Positions 54,545 through 64,000 of a stretch of 64,000 bases of DNA are shown piece after piece. A program made the position numbers and the translations under genes. The notes below the pieces were generated by a model, which saw only the letters and a list, made by a program, of their open reading frames with translations, was not told the origin of the DNA and did no database searches. The stretch covers positions 21,286 to 85,285 of the forward strand of contig JACEEZ010005975.1 of assembly GCA_016584305.1 (NCBI GenBank). The letters run 5' to 3'. The DNA is from Chionoecetes opilio. Taxonomy: Eukaryota > Arthropoda > Malacostraca > Decapoda > Majidae. Each line of letters starts with the position of its first letter. Position 1 is the stretch's first letter.

Positions 54545-57345
54545 TTGAAGGCCCTTGCTGTGAAACCTACCACCTGCCCCAGCGTCCCATGTTTTTACAC
54601 GGCTACAAGCAACCATCCTCCCGTCAGTTGCCCTGTGACTGGATGCGAGTTTACCAGGGAAAGACCTGGATGCAAAATCGGGGGGTACAACTCCTACAGT
54701 GCACTCCCAGAGAACACAGACCCCAAAACGGTCAGAGAGAAAGTCTGAGGCCCCAATATCATCTGGCGGATCAGGTGAGGAAGGGTCTTATTTTTTGACT
54801 CGAGGGAAGGAGTAGTTCGGCTACAAAGGTCACAGGACGGAAAAAGACATACAGTTTTGCTAAAATGCTGGAAGATGGCTTACGTAAGACTGCCCGATCC
54901 GCTGTCAAAAAGTCTGGCAGGGGCAACAGAGGAGTCTGTGCTTGCAGCTATGAAAAAACTCTCTTAAGAAGAAACGCAATGGTAGCTAGATTCACTTTGC
55001 AAAACATGACACAAATCACGTAAACCAATACTCCCTTTCGGGTCGTATCAAAGGCAGGCCAATGTATGTAAGTTCGTGCTACATGCCAAAATTGAATACG
55101 ATGTTCATTACCAATGAGATTTTGGAGTGGTTGCCAGAGGTTTGAATGACAGTAAAATAAGCTTGCCCTATTGGGAACCCTAACCAAAATGCCCCTTGGG
55201 AGAGTTAAAATTTTTTGAGGAAAAGAAGCGGCAAGCGCTCTCTATCACACTTACTAAAATCACAAGGCGTAGCCCCCACAGTCCTTATCAAAAAATAAAA
55301 CAAAGCCAGTGCCACCTACCCATAGGGAAAGCAGCTAGATACGGTCCCCAGGGGCTTTTCCTACGGGGTAAAAAGGTCAGGCAAGAAAGCTCCCCCCACA
55401 TCGGGAAAAAGGTGTCCCCGGCTTTAATCACACCTGTCAAAGGTGTAAAAAGCTCACACTTTATTGCAGTTATGTTCGCAGTATGTCCAGGGGCTCCATG
55501 CAGCTGCAGCGGAGACGGGGGAAGCATCGTCCGGGCCCCTTTGCAGCATCCCACCCCACCACCCTGAAACAGGGGAAAAACCCAAGGTACCATACACCCT
55601 TAACCCCCTGTCAGCCAGGATGGCAAACAAGCTCCCTCTTCATTGACATGACCCATCCCCTGTATACCAGATTTCGGATGCTGGGGACGAAAAGCATCCG
55701 TGCAAAACCAATTTTAAAGTTATCCGTGTCTCTTGGGAGCGGACTACAGAGACCTGGGATTTCCATTAAAAGGCCACCACACATACCAGAACCCCCCTAA
55801 GCCGACAGGGGGTCCCAAGCTGTTTTCCCACATGGTGAGATTCGTCGCCTTGGCCTCTACAAAAAAGACCTCACCCCAGTCTCCAGAAAATGCATGCAGC
55901 AAAACAACAAAGGTAAAAACACCCCTTGGGTGCAGCAATCTCCGTTCGCTGGAACGGACCGACAAGGGAAAAACCAATGAAACTAGACAGGTGGTGTATG
56001 CACGGATGTTCGAGGGGATCTTCCTCCCGCAAAGCATTGTAGCGCTTGGCATGATCCCAACAACTTCCGACAGTGGGGGAAGTCATGTCTCCCCCTACCC
56101 CAAGCCGCAGACTCCCCGAAAAAGGTCACTACCATGCTCCTGCCCACACCTTTATTTACCCCCACCAATGCCAGACCACTGCCCTTTCCCCCCACATTGA
56201 TAATTTTCCCAAACTAAAACAGGGATGATTAACTACTAAGTAGCAGCACATTAAACATGTAACCCAACCACAAAAAATGATGAACCCATGAGATTAATGA
56301 TCAATCCAGACGCAAGCCCCCCGATGCCCAAAGAAATCCACCCCCCATTCATGGGTAAAAAGTAAAAGCTGGCCTAGCCCAAAAGACAAAGGGCTTCGCG
56401 TCATCAAACCAGTCCCCTTGGCAAACCTTTCTTGGTCCCCACCGCATGTTTGTCTGCAAAAAAAAATGGTGAACCACGACGCACAGGGTTTTTCAGCTTT
56501 TAATGCCCTTTTCAAAAAGGGAAACTCACACACTCATACCCATTCCATAAAGCCGTTCAGTGCCAAGATGAAGGAAATCATTTTTGATGCCTGAAATGGG
56601 TATCACAGTGCCCCTCTCATGCGGATGACGACACTCACAACATTTACCACCCTTGGGGACGGTATCGTACTGTGTTGCCCCCAAAAGGGAACATTGCATC
56701 GGGCGATGGCTATACCAACGCTAGACCAAAAAATCGCGACTAAAGTTATCATACACTACATACCACTAAGTGCACAGATGACCCCCTAATCTGGTCAGAC
56801 ACCATCGAAAGCATTTCTTCCAATTTTCAGAAGGGGAAACATTTTTGGGGTCACCGGGCGCCCACATTTAAACCCAGAGAAATTCGTGTTTGCACAAACA
56901 CGTTGAGTTTGCGGGGTACAAATTTACACTGGACCGTTCAACCCTGCAGGCTTACCTAGGAGCCAACAGAGTTCCCCCGCCCCGCAACATCACGGTACGT
57001 GCCGGGTTTGGGGGGTGAATCAGGTCAGCTATGCTTTCCAGGAGATAAAAGTTCCCTTTTTCGCGAACTACTAAAACCCTAACCCCCTTCCGAGGGGATA
57101 AGACCTGGATGCGCTTTTGAGGAGTCGAAACCCGCCATTGTGGTACATCAAGGGGGGTGGGGGGTTTTTGAAAAGAACAAACCGACTCGTCTGGCAACAG
57201 ACCTGGTCCAAAGCGGGAATCGGTTTTTTGGCTTTTTCCAGAAACACTGCCCCTGCACAGGGAAAGGGCCCTTAAGTTTCCCCCCCCGGCGGAAAGGGGG
57301 GGACTGTTCTTTACCGGGTTTTTTACAAAGTTGTTTTTAGGGAAA
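54545..57345 (+). pseudogene. Ty3/gypsy retrotransposon gag-protease-RT relic
   Basis: The recognisable order begins with gag: 'SCPVTGCEFT' near 54633, 'SLAGATEESVLAAMKKL' near 54910, 'QANVCKFVLHAKIEYDVHY' near 55055. A zinc-knuckle region follows ('FNHTCQRCKKL' near 55425), then a decayed protease region (about 55735-56060). The pol part has 'PMRLMINPDASP' near 56290, 'KKNGEPRRT' near 56460, 'FDA*NGYHSAPL' near 56585 and 'LNPEKFVFAQ' near 56870. It ends near 57250 with a tethering/RNase H start. This matches K02A2.6-type Ty3/gypsy polyproteins. There are many shifts and stops, the protease DTG and the RT catalytic YVDD are not visible, and no LTR was identified. It stops at foldback sequence near 57345. 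Confidence 0.8.
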
Positions 57346-57450
57346 AAAAGGCGTGGAAAAAATTTTTTTTGTGGATTAGGTTTTTTTGAATGAACATTAA
57401 ACAAAATTTTATGCAAAAAAAAAAAAATGGGGTGGACGATTACTTTAATT
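57310..57450. mobile_element. Fragment of foldback family FB-C
   Basis: TTTTTAGGGAAAAAAAGGCG...GTGGATTAGGTTTTT...GGACGATTACTTTAA matches 36115-36233. It joins the gypsy relic to a LINE fragment. Confidence 0.75.
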
Positions 57451-57890
57451 CTATCAAAAAGAAGACGGGGACAACGGGGAGGAAAACTTGCAACTGACTG
57501 GCCGGCAATTTTTAAGAAAAGAACCTATGAAGCTCTCGATATCTTCAAAAGGGTTTTCCCTGGAAGTCGCAAAAATAATGTGCCCCAAAAAAATCCAAAA
57601 AAAAGTCACGTGAGAAAACAAACCCTCGGGATGGGAAAACCTCTAATGAAAAAAGACCCTTTAAACAAGAGCAAAGTTAAAGAAGACATCCACAGCCAAA
57701 AACCCTCGCTAAACTAACAGAAGCTTGAGGGATTGAGATATGCTCATTCTTCTCATAAAGGGAAAAGAAAAGGGGAAGAACTGCAAGAAATGACCACTTA
57801 AGGAAACAGCAAATTCTTCTATCCCTATTTTGCCTACGCCAAAAAAAGAATCAAGAAAGCATCTTAAAATGGGTTTCCACTTATGAAGAT
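57451..57890 (+). pseudogene. LINE fragment, EN-RT linker (second copy)
   Basis: The part from AGAAGCTTGAGGGATTGAGA (57719) to CACTTATGAAGATG aligns with 37070-37235, including CAGCAAATTCTTCTAT and GCCTACGCCAAAAA. The preceding 250 bp are open in one frame ('RTYEALDIFKRVFPGSRKNN'), of unknown origin. Confidence 0.6.
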
Positions 57891-58154
57891 GTGAGGACTG
57901 GAGACGTAAAGAATGGGGAAATAAAAGGGAAAAAAGGAAAAATGGGGAAAGGGATGGGGAAAAAAAGAAAAAGAAAAACTGATGAGGGAGGGGGAGAGGG
58001 AGAGGGGGCATGTGTTTTTGCTTCCAATCTTCCTTATCATTCCTTATATCTTTCCTTTTTTACATCCCTTCCTTTTCTCTAGCAAGGGGAGGGCAGCAGC
58101 CACCGCAAATTTGCTAAACCACAGCTAGGGTCCCCCCCGTCCCCCCCGGGGAAA

Positions 58155-58219
58155 AAGGGAAAATGAGAGAAGGAGAAAAGGGGAGGAGAGAGAGAGAGAG
58201 AAGGGGGAAAAGAGGAGAG

Positions 58220-58255
<36 letters not shown>

Positions 58256-58321
58256 AGAGAGGGGAAGAAAGAAGAGAGGGGAAGGGGGGAAAAGGAGAGA
58301 AGAGAGAGAGAGAAAAGAGGG

Positions 58322-58392
<71 letters not shown>

Positions 58393-58672
58393 AGAGAGAG
58401 AGAGGGGAGAAGGAGAGAGAGAAGAGAGAGAAAAGAGAGAGAGAGAGGAAGAGAAGAGAGAGAGAAGAGAGAGAGGAGAGAGAGAGAGGAGAGAGAGGAG
58501 AAGAAGAAGAGAAGGGAGGAGAAAGAGAAGGAAAAGAGAGAAGAGAAGGAGAGAGGAGAAGAGAGAAGGGGGAGGAGAGGAGAGGAGAAGAGAGAGAAGG
58601 AGGGGAAAAGGGGAAAGAGAGAGAGAATGAGGGAGAGTGATAGAAGGGGGAGGGGGGGGGAGGGAAAGTGAG
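58155..58672. repeat. GA-rich tract of about 515 bp
   Basis: Nearly pure purine on the plus strand, with GA dinucleotide runs broken by GGA and AAG. Frames of 155-234 codons on either strand are composition artefacts. Confidence 0.95.
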
Positions 58673-59270
58673 GAGGCGAGGAAGAAGAATAACGCTATCC
58701 AAAAACTCTTCACTTCTTCGCCGTCCTTCACGCCCTCCTTTTACACATTGTCGCACTGAAATAATCTTTGACCTGTCCCCCAACGAGGCTCGCCTGCCTC
58801 CTAGCAGGGAGGCAGTGAGAGATTCCTTCTACTTTGAGTGTGGGCAACGTGCCTCACTACAAAAGCTGTGATCAGTGATCACAAGACTAGTGTATTGTTT
58901 AATGCAGCGAGGAGTTTTGGTTTGGGATTCCTTCCAAGTACACGCGCTCAAATAGTGGTAGTTCCACTCCCGTCCACAAAACGCCAACGGGGCCCCAAAC
59001 CAGGTTTTTTAACCTTTTTTCGGGGGCCCCCCAAAACCCCGTAGTCAGGTCTAGGAATCCGACCCCAAAATCTGGTAAAATCTGGTTTCAAAGACTTGCC
59101 TTAAGATAGGGAGCACACGACAGTGCACCCTTTGGGTTTTTGTATATGTTGTTTAAATAAAAAAAAATAAAAAAAAAACCACAGTTGGTACACTACTACA
59201 TGGATAAAAAGTAAGTGAAGTGGAATATGCTTGATCATATTTTTTTCATTCAAAAAAAAATATAAAATAA
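58673..59270. other. Stretch without a supported gene
   Basis: No motif. The last 50 bp are A/T runs bordering the LINE fragment. Confidence 0.35.
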
Positions 59271-59274
59271 AGGA

Positions 59275-59985
59275 AAGCCAAAAGCCTTTGGGACTGAGGG
59301 CTCCTGGTTAAAAACCAAGGTCCAGGTTTTTGGGGGCTTTCTAGTGAACAGTACTCTGTTCATTGCGGTGGCGAGGACATTTGGATCTTGGAACGTTTTC
59401 ATACCTTGGGAGCGCAGTCCATAAAGACGGCGGGGCCGTCAAAATCTTTCGGGGATTGGGATAGCCCCCGGGGGTTTTGGACTCGCTCACAAGAGTATTT
59501 GGCGTTTTCGGTACCTGTCAGGGGACAAAAATCCCGGGTCTTCAAGTCGCTTGTGATCCCTTTCTTACTCTATGGTTGTGAGACATGGACACTAAATAGC
59601 GACTTGAAGAGACGAAACGATGCCCCGGGGAAAAGTTCTTTGCAGATCAGGGTATCGCTGGGGTGATTCGGTCAAAACACGATTGCCCGTGAGACTGAAT
59701 CGGGCCTATTACCGCATAGTCCCTTCAGCGCCAATTTCGCTTTAAAGGGCATTGGCACCTACCTGAAAACCCATCCTTTTCCCCTCGGGTTGTTCTGTAA
59801 GAGACAAACCGGGGTGGAGGAGGCCAAGGGGGGGGCGCCAAAGGTTTTGTGGGTGGGGCAAGTTGATGTTTCTTGTCGAGAACTGCTTGGGATGGAAAAG
59901 GGGCCTGCAGGGGACCGCAGTGGTGACCTTTCCGGGGGTGGCGTCCCTAGGTGGGGCGACGGCGTATGCCCCCATGATTGTTGAT
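59275..59985 (+). pseudogene. RTE-like LINE, C-terminal fragment (copy 3)
   Basis: Frames contain 'LKSLVIPFLLYGCETWTLNS' followed by 'DLKRRNDAPGKS' (59540-59620). Then come 'VEEAKGGAPKVLWVGQVDVS' and 'CRELLGMEKGP' (59815-59910). The 'LLYGCETWTL' signature is characteristic of the C-terminal region of RTE-like LINE proteins. The same tail is found at 8576-8860 and 18800-19020. The fragment starts at the region just after the FADD box. Confidence 0.8.
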
Positions 59986-60119
59986 TATGTGCGACAGTTT
60001 CTGAAATCCAGGGCTTCATTTCGGTCAGCCACCCTCATGTCGGGAGAGCCCCACCTTGAAGGGGTTTCCGGGCAATTGTTTTGATCTGGACAGGGGGGAG
60101 AAAGCCTTTTTAAACAGAT

Positions 60120-62000
60120 TGGTATTGGAAATGGAATGACTCTCCCGCGCTGCCCTAGCCGTCCAGGGTAGCTACCAACTAATCACACCAGAAACCGCAA
60201 TTTGGGGAATGTGCGGAATTTTTTTCTAACAACCCGGGGTTTCCCTGATCAAAAAGCTCCTCCTTCAGGTTTTTCGCATCACCCTGTCGCCAGGAAGGGT
60301 GCTGATCCATTCTGGGAAAATTATTGATCCTTGGCAAAGTATTTGTCATGGGGTTCAAAACTGCGAGAGGGAGCAAAAATATTTTTTACAAACATGGGAC
60401 TCTTTTTATTCCCCAATTTATCGTCCCCGGATAGGAAAGCTTTCCCCCTTCCCCCCTGGTTTGACGATTCCAGAGTGCGAGCTTCTTCTTTTGGGGGGTC
60501 CCCCTCTCGCACAAACAAAATTTTTACAAACTTTCCCTTTCTGGACAAATTGGTTCATTCAAATGGCGAAAAAAAGTCTGCCAGAGGGGAGAGAGAAAAA
60601 TGAAACATTTTTATCCTCAAAAAGTTCAGCCAACTTTATTCTGATACTCTCGGAGAATATTGCAGCTCATCCTTGAGTCTGCAATACGGGTCAGGGTTTC
60701 CACGTGAGACCCCCCCGCACTTCTGTGTGGAAAAAGGGGTTAATGTTCATTCCCTCTCCTAACAAGTAAAATTGAAAGCAGCGACAGAAATTCTTTAGGT
60801 GAGCGGCAAAAAACGCCTTTGCAGCGAAAACATGGGGATGGAGAACACAGTGCTTCAGATGATACTGGTACCCTTCCCTTTCAAAAGCAAATAAAACCAA
60901 ACCCATTCCCTGTCATGGCTGGGGTACCATCTGTGCAACCGACCCCCACCTTCTCCCACTTGATCGATGCTTCTCATGTAAGAATATAAATAACAAGAAC
61001 CACTTAATCAAGTGGGACTCCTTATTTAAAGAAATGGTTAACCACCCGTGTTTGGTGCAAAACTCGTGTTTTTCTCGGTTTTGAATCCGGCGGGGGAAGG
61101 AAAAAAAGGAAAAGATTTATTTCCGAAAATTTTGAATTACCAGCTGATCCTATTTTTTTTGGAAAGAAATACTGACGGGTTTCAAAAGGTAACTGTAACC
61201 CCGGGCAATTGAAGCCCCTGTCGGGTCCAAAGGGGAATCCCCATGGAAACATTACTTGGCTCCAATACGGCCCCATGCAAAACCCTTCGACAGGCATGAT
61301 ATATCCCCCCTTTACTTGCTGACCCTTTAGGAAAACCCCCTCAGAATATCTCAAAAGCAAGAAAGAGTAAAAAAAATAAAACAGAAAAGAAGATAAGGAG
61401 TAAGAAAAAAAGGAGAACCCCCCCCCCCCCCCCCCCAAAACTCAAAAAACTCGTTTCCCGGGGTCGGAAAACTTCCGCTGCTTTCCCTCGTTTTTGCAAG
61501 CCCCTTTCAGTGACGAATTATCTTTTAATTTCACCCCCTTGAGAACCAGGTATACAAAATCTTTTACCATGTTGGAAAAATCAGTTGATTATCAACTGAA
61601 GATGACTGGTGGGGGCTGGCCTTAATTCCTAACAATCTGGTCCAAGATTCGCAACTCATATCGGGAACTTCCCTGCGATGACTCGTTGGACAGAGCACTT
61701 TTTTTCATCTTCTTGGCTGACTCTGTTCCAAGAACCCGTTCTACCATCCGCATGGAATGGGGCGCACCCTCTCCGTCAGATTCAGCACAAGAGTGAAAAT
61801 ACACCCCCCTGAAATCAGTATAATGAGGGTAAAGTTTACAAATAAAAAAAAGTATATTTTTTCAAAAAATATCCCTTCGTACTTTTTTTATCCATTGCGA
61901 GGAACTCTAACATTGTAATATACATAAATTTTCCCCGCCCCCCCTAAAATTGATTTTGCACCCCCCCGGGGGTGCTAGCCCCCAGGTTAAGAAACACTGC
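60120..62000 (-). mobile_element. hAT element relic with one preserved terminus
   Basis: The right end, read on the minus strand, starts CAGTGTTTCTTAACCTGGG at 61999-61981, a standard hAT-type terminal sequence. The transposase relic reads leftward from about 61804 to 60180. The other terminus was not found near 60100. The element seems to lie beside or within the RTE-like LINE copy 3. Confidence 0.7.
60180..61804 (-). pseudogene. hAT transposase of the ZBED5/SCAND3 type, decayed
   Basis: In order on the minus strand: 'MVERVLGTESAKKMKKSALS' (61745-61680), 'STDFSNM' (61575; normally DESTDVSN) and 'GCTDGTPAMTGNG' (60943-60905). 'CVLHPHVFAAKAFFAAHLKN' then lies at 60845-60785 and 'FFHTEVRGG' at 60735. 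The TDG and HTEVRW motifs are diagnostic of this hAT transposase group, where the first supplies a catalytic aspartate. The downstream part is recognisable only by 'KIKLAELFEDK'-like and 'KESHVCKKYF' pieces to about 60180. Stops, shifts and a C run (61418-61436) break it. The BED zinc finger normally at the N-terminus was not found. Confidence 0.7.
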
Positions 62001-63230
62001 CCTAAAAAACCAAAGCCCGCCACTCCGCTTGTCCCCTGGGTGGCTTTTTCCCCGGTTTTTTACTGGCCCTGAGAAAGGGGGCCACGGCGGGGCAAATAGG
62101 GGGGCTCGGCGTTGCCCCCGTGGCTCTTCTCCTTACCCCCCGGGACGGAAAGGGGGGGTTTCGGGGGGAGACAAGGAAAACCCCGCTAACCCCCGGGCGG
62201 AAGGCAACTACGAGACCAAGACGTTCCCTGCAACACTGCCCGCCCCGGTGATGGGGGAGGCAAAAACTGCCCCCTGGGGGCCGCATGGCTTTCCCGGAGC
62301 CGCCGTGGGGCAACCAAGGGGCCCCACTTTGCCCCGGGGGTAGGGGAAATGCAACCTACGAACCATGACGTCCCCCCCTACCCGCCCCTGTGGGCCCCCT
62401 TCAGGGGCCCCTTGGGGGGCCACTGGGGCCTGGGCCCGGGCATAGCGGGGGCTCAGGGCGGAGGTGAACTCTACGCTGCTACAAGTCCTACAGATACCTC
62501 CTTCAGAGGCTTTCCCCTGGGTTTCCCCCCCCACCCCCGTGGCTTAAAAGACACTGCAACAGGATTTAGGACTCTTTAGGTCACCTACAGGTCTTCCCGA
62601 AAGGGGACGCAGAAATGGTGATGTATCTATAGATTGACAGGGCTGACAGGGCGGGCGATTAATGGATTTCCCCCGGGGAATAGCAAGCTAGGGCCTCGGG
62701 GGGGAAGGGAGGGCGCTCCCCCCAAATGCCGGGGGGGTCTAGCTTGGGGAGGTAAAACTCCCCGTATCCCAAGCTAGGGCACTGCCCCGTGTACCTTCCC
62801 CTACAAAGGGGATAAAGCCCAACCCGGCCACCTTCAGGGAGGATTTTCCGGGGTTAATTGTCATGCCCCGACCACCCACCGATTGGGAAGAACCAACGGG
62901 TTTGGGGGGGGGGCTAAAAAAAGGAGCTACGTATATCAAACACCCCCTTGAGCCCCCCGCACCGCAAATTTTCCCTTTCCCCCCCGGAGGAGGGCGGCGC
63001 TGGAGCTCAAAATATTGGCGCAGTGATTTGGGGCTTGATCTAGTCGCTGGGGTGGGTTAGTGTAGAAAAGGGAAGATATTAGGGGCCCCCACCCTATAAG
63101 TTGAAAGTGTGGAGTGCGCGAGCACCGGGACTGTGGTAAGCCCGGCGGTGACTGCGCGCGGTCGGGGGGAGCGCGTGCCCGGTGGATAGGTAGGTAACGC
63201 TTAGGGCGGGGGGAAGTGAAACACTGAGTG
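62001..63230. other. GC-rich stretch without a supported gene
   Basis: There are long C and G runs. Pro/Gly/Arg-rich frames of 65-124 codons on both strands show no motif. A block with CCAAGACGTTCCC / CCATGACGTCCCC occurs twice (62216 and 62363), possibly a degenerate repeat of about 150 bp. Confidence 0.4.
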
Positions 63231-63234
63231 ATAA

Positions 63235-63610
63235 GTCCCCAGAAGCCGGCTCTTGGGCCTTTAGCACTCAAAAATGGGATAATTACACCCGTATTCAAAG
63301 GGGGCAGCAAAGGCTTTTTCGAAGAATATAGACCATATTTTCTAACTCCACTTCACAAAATAATGGAAAGATCAAACCGATCCAAACTGGTGAAATCCAT
63401 GGAAGACCCTTGGGGCTTTCATGAAGGTAACCATTGGCTTCGACAAAAGGGCCGTCCCCCCCTCTCACAATGGCTGATCATTACCAGAAAGTTTTCAGGA
63501 CATTCAGGATGGTGACAGCGTTGGGGTGTCATATATCTGACTTCGCCAAAGCATTTGTAAAGTCGACCAACGGGATTCTTTCCCCAAGATAAAAGGCTCG
63601 GGAAAAAGTG
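63235..63610 (+). pseudogene. CR1/Jockey-like LINE RT fragment
   Basis: The frame contains 'GIITPVFKGGSKGFFEEYRP' followed by 'YFLTPLHKIMERSNRSKLVK' and 'GFHEGNHW'. This is RT motif 0-2 of CR1/Jockey-like enzymes ('ITPVFKGGSKG..NYRP'). Then in another frame 'SDFAKAF' (the motif A region) lies near 63540. The GFHEG and DFAKA parts match the fragment at 42580-42720, so both belong to one family. The end of the window cuts nothing recognisable. Confidence 0.75.
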
Positions 63611-64000
63611 GCAAGCTCGGAGGTAGGTAGGGTGGGGGGGGTCAACCGAACGGGGGGCACCCTACGAAGGTACAACGCAAAATTATTTCAAATTTCGCCC
63701 ACCATGCCAAAACCACGGAGCAGCGCCACCTCAAGGGGAACTACATGCGAGCAAAGGGTAGCGTCGCTCACCTCCGTGTTTTTTCCAGGGAAAAATTTTT
63801 TTTTTCGTTGTTCCTTGTTACTTTTCGGGGCCCTCTTATATATGTCTCATGCGGCTGTATGGGGTGATTCTTTTTTAGGTAAGTTGCAAACGAGGTTTTA
63901 AAACCCTATTGAAAATTTTATTGATAAAAAAGTAGTGCATGCTTTCGAACGGGCCGCGGTGGCATTTTTTACAAAAAAAAATTGGTGGCGCGGGGATCAA
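63611..64000. other. Window end, no supported gene
   Basis: A 97-codon frame (63608-63901) shows no motif. Confidence 0.35.

Noticed and set aside
58079..58783. Ser/Leu-rich 234-codon and Arg/Glu-rich 155-codon frames
   Set aside because: They are translations of the GA tract on both strands and carry no independent sequence.
62001..63230. Pro/Gly/Arg-rich frames on both strands
   Set aside because: Very GC-rich, homopolymer-laden DNA gives open frames in most phases; no motif was seen.

Overview
The window reads as repeat-dominated nuclear DNA from an arthropod, most likely a decapod crustacean. Evidence: TTAGG-type pentanucleotide arrays, dense minisatellites and AT/CA/GA microsatellites, arthropod-style LINEs, a Ty3/gypsy element, hAT and Tc1/mariner relics, a tRNA-derived SINE and C2H2 zinc-finger exons. 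There are no bacterial operons, no CRISPR array and no intact host gene. Many coding stretches change frame every few hundred bases. Many long homopolymers (a C run of about 18 near 61420, A runs near 11250) suggest that some of these breaks are sequence error and some are real decay. No database search was possible; family names rest on recognised motifs.

Layout. 0-6 kb: one unplaced minus-strand ORF, a 28-bp minisatellite, a minus-strand zinc-finger gene relic, and a 33-bp CCACCA-rich minisatellite. 7-10.4 kb: minus-strand relics of an unnamed transposon-type protein and an RTE-like LINE. 10.6-16 kb: a foldback element, a 34-bp TTAGG-bearing minisatellite, a second inverted-repeat family and a 38-bp minisatellite. 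17.4-22.9 kb: a second zinc-finger gene copy split by an RTE-like LINE fragment; its 5' side is a 58-bp array of about 26 units, itself split by a hAT-like non-autonomous element. 22.9-26.3 kb: foldback elements nested in a small DNA transposon, with a SINE and a second hAT element nested in turn. 26.4-32.5 kb: an almost complete LINE (gag-like ORF1 intact; ORF2 with endonuclease, RT and RNase H broken by frame changes).

32.5-37 kb: a Tc1/mariner end, a 1.74-kb near-perfect palindrome and a 1.5-kb foldback element. 37.3-40.8 kb: a 3.54-kb DNA transposon with terminal inverted repeats of about 340 bp, its own CCAAT/TATA promoter and a 7-bp target duplication, inserted in a LINE; its protein family is unnamed. 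40.8-46.3 kb: LINE fragments and a second copy of the foldback/MITE locus. 46.3-52.3 kb: a second near full-length copy of the 26-32 kb LINE on the minus strand. 54.5-57.3 kb: a decayed Ty3/gypsy gag-pol. 57.3-64 kb: foldback and LINE fragments, a GA tract of about 500 bp, an RTE-like fragment, a decayed hAT transposase with one recognisable terminus, GC-rich unannotated DNA and one more RT fragment.

The most unusual items are the 3.54-kb transposon with long inverted repeats, the foldback family that carries telomere-like TTAGG arrays in two internal orientations, and the paired zinc-finger copies that share a 58-bp repeat just upstream of their start codons.
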